Origin: Clostridiales bacterium | GTDB taxonomy: Bacteria > Bacillota > Clostridia > Caldicoprobacterales > DTU083 | Reading direction: 5' to 3' | DNA: 5,113 bases | Assembly: GCA_012512335.1 (NCBI GenBank) | Contig: JAAZEK010000302.1 | Coordinates: 1-5,113, forward strand | Shown: piece by piece, positions 4,201-5,113 of the stretch | How the letters are laid out: every line of letters starts with the position of its first letter | How positions within the stretch are numbered: the first letter of the stretch is position 1 | Translations under genes and position numbers: made by a program | Notes under the pieces: generated by a model | Seen by the model: only the letters and a program-made list of their open reading frames with translations | Database searches by the model: none | What the model was told of the DNA's origin: nothing

Positions 4201-4935
4201 CTATTTGAACTTATATAGCTCTTGCACTTCTGCATAAGCATCGTGAGTGCCAATATCATAACAATTTCCATCGAACTCATAAGCATAAACTGGTACCCTT
4301 TTGTATAGCCATGCTGGGAAATTCCCTGGAGAGTCAGGGTTGTTGCCTGTCTGCAAATATTCATCTAACAAAGACAATGTTTCCTTCTTATATATATAAA
4401 CTGCATACGCCCCCAACAAAGACTTCGGATTTTTAGGCTTTTCCTCATAATCAGTAACCCTATTGGTTTCATCCATAAGCACTATAGCCATTTTAGGGAC
4501 CTCATGAGGCTTGATTTCCTTCACGCAGACACAACAATTATCTACTTCCTTGTAGAAATCATATAAATCTTTGAGGGAGAAATCCATCAGGTTATCCCCT
4601 GCAAGAACTATAATTTCCTCCGATATCTTTCCCTTATCTAGTACAAATTTTAAGTCACCTAAGGCACCAAGTCGATCTTCGTTATTGGTTGTCCCATCAT
4701 TATATATAGTAATAGGAATTGAGTAACTACTATCTTCCTTCCAATCTATGAAATGTTGATAGAACTTTTCGTTAGTTACAATATAAACACCATCAACAAC
4801 TGGAATCTGTAGCACATTCTTCATAATATGATCCAAAATTGCTTTGCTTCCCACGTTTAGTAATGCCTTTGGCATATCCTTCGTTAATGGATATAAACGC
4901 GTTGCATATCCCGCTGCCAATATAATTGCTTTCAT
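4201..4935 (-). CDS. Sugar-phosphate nucleotidyltransferase (NTP_transferase family)
   Basis: A 244-residue Rossmann-type nucleotidyltransferase. The N-terminal signature LAAGYATRLYPLT (6-18) plus MPKALL (21-26) binds the nucleoside triphosphate; LAGDN (111-115) supplies the metal-binding Asp114. EEKP (164-167) and GAYAVYIY (175-182) shape the sugar site, and YDIGTHDAYAEV (226-237) carries Asp227, a probable second metal ligand. It resembles RmlA- and GlmU-like enzymes that make NDP-sugars for cell-wall or surface polysaccharide from an NTP and a sugar-1-phosphate. There is no C-terminal acyltransferase or left-handed helix domain, so it is a stand-alone short form; substrate and nucleotide cannot be told from sequence. 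The ATG at 4935 has an AGGGTAGG region upstream. It is the first gene of an operon with tadA, 5 bases apart, although no direct functional link is known. Confidence 0.88.
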   Translation of the reverse strand: MKAIILAAGYATRLYPLTKDMPKALLNVGSKAILDHIMKNVLQIPVVDGVYIVTNEKFYQHFIDWKEDSSYSIPITIYNDGTTNNEDRLGALGDLKFVLDKGKISEEIIVLAGDNLMDFSLKDLYDFYKEVDNCCVCVKEIKPHEVPKMAIVLMDETNRVTDYEEKPKNPKSLLGAYAVYIYKKETLSLLDEYLQTGNNPDSPGNFPAWLYKRVPVYAYEFDGNCYDIGTHDAYAEVQELYKFK

Positions 4936-4985
4936 AACATTACCTACCCTCTAATATATTTCAAACTCTTTATCATACGTCAAAA

Positions 4986-5007
4986 CTCCCACATCTATAG
5001 TGGCGAG
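4986..5007 (-). terminator. Terminator-like hairpin in the nucleotidyltransferase leader
   Basis: In minus-strand RNA, CUC and CCAC (with one bulged G) pair with GUGGGAG around a 7-base loop, followed by UUUU. It lies about 50 bases before the ATG and downstream of the predicted promoter, so it could act as a weak attenuator. The stem is only 7 bp with a bulge. Confidence 0.3.
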
Positions 5008-5029
5008 CTCACTTACTCACTTCTCCTTT

Positions 5030-5058
5030 ATAGTATCAGCTATTTAGCTTTCAATCAA
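5030..5058 (-). promoter_or_regulatory. Promoter of the nucleotidyltransferase-tadA operon
   Basis: On the minus strand, TTGATT (5058-5053), a 17-base spacer and TACTAT (5035-5030). The spacer contains the 12-bp inverted repeat AGCTA-AA-TAGCT (5038-5049). This predicts an approximately 90-nt leader. A poorer alternative, TTGACG near 4978, lies closer to the gene. Confidence 0.5.
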
Positions 5059-5096
5059 TGGAACCATGTTCATATCCAAAATAATAAATTATATGG

Positions 5097-5113
5097 AAAA
5101 AGCCTTTGCGACT
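5097..5113 (-). terminator. Possible 3' half of a terminator cut by the window edge
   Basis: The minus strand enters the window as AGTCGCAAAGGCTTTTT, a G/C-containing arm ending in a T-run. This is what the second half of a rho-independent terminator of an upstream gene would look like. The matching first arm would lie beyond base 5113 and cannot be seen. Confidence 0.3.

Noticed and set aside
5060..5113. Short open frame entering from the right edge on the minus strand as a gene end
   Set aside because: About 20 codons with no recognisable C-terminus; the edge sequence looks more like the distal half of a terminator.

Overview
The window looks like the chromosome of an anaerobic, low-to-moderate GC Firmicute (Clostridia or Negativicutes). 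This is inferred from AGGAGG-type ribosome binding sites, frequent GTG/TTG starts, consensus sigma-A promoters, a DUF5320/DUF134/NifU-like metal-protein cluster typical of anaerobes, and fragments of an AlbA_2-type regulator and an excisionase-like gene common in that group. The species cannot be named from the sequence. Every complete gene lies on the minus strand, so transcription mostly runs right to left. The only plus-strand coding material is a patch of gene fragments at about 2590-3285.

Right part (5113 to 3420, read leftwards): a promoter and a roughly 90-nt leader precede a sugar-phosphate nucleotidyltransferase. It is followed within a few bases by tadA (tRNA A34 deaminase) and then a 28-residue single-span membrane peptide with a strong RBS. 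A separate promoter drives tRNA-Ser(CGA), which ends in a strong hairpin terminator one base after its CCA.

Middle part (about 3285 to 2405): directly beyond the tRNA terminator lies a scrapyard of plus-strand fragments. These are the first ~25 residues of a metallophosphoesterase, the C-terminal winged helix of an AlbA_2-type regulator with its VTE(K/R) repeats, and the N-terminus of an excisionase-like DNA-binding protein. The last two are joined by an ATGA overlap behind an intact consensus promoter. This looks like decayed accessory DNA next to a tRNA 3' end. Left of it, on the minus strand, is an intact AbiEi/AbiEii type IV toxin-antitoxin (phage-defence) operon. Its promoter is flanked by an 8-bp inverted repeat, the expected layout for antitoxin autorepression.

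Left part (about 950 to 1): a near-perfect promoter (TTGACA-17-TATAAT) is bracketed by two TGGCATATG(C/T)CA palindromes. It reads into a small Gly-rich DUF5320 protein, a DUF134 HTH protein with a Cys/His-rich tail, and the N-terminus of a NifU/IscU-like Fe-S scaffold cut by the window edge. The scaffold appears to lack an ATG/GTG/TTG start at the position expected from homology. The group plausibly works in iron-sulfur or other metal-cluster handling, with DUF134 as a candidate local regulator.

No wholly new system is evident. The least explained elements are the twin-palindrome DUF5320-DUF134-NifU operon and the promoter-bearing chimeric remnant beside the tRNA.
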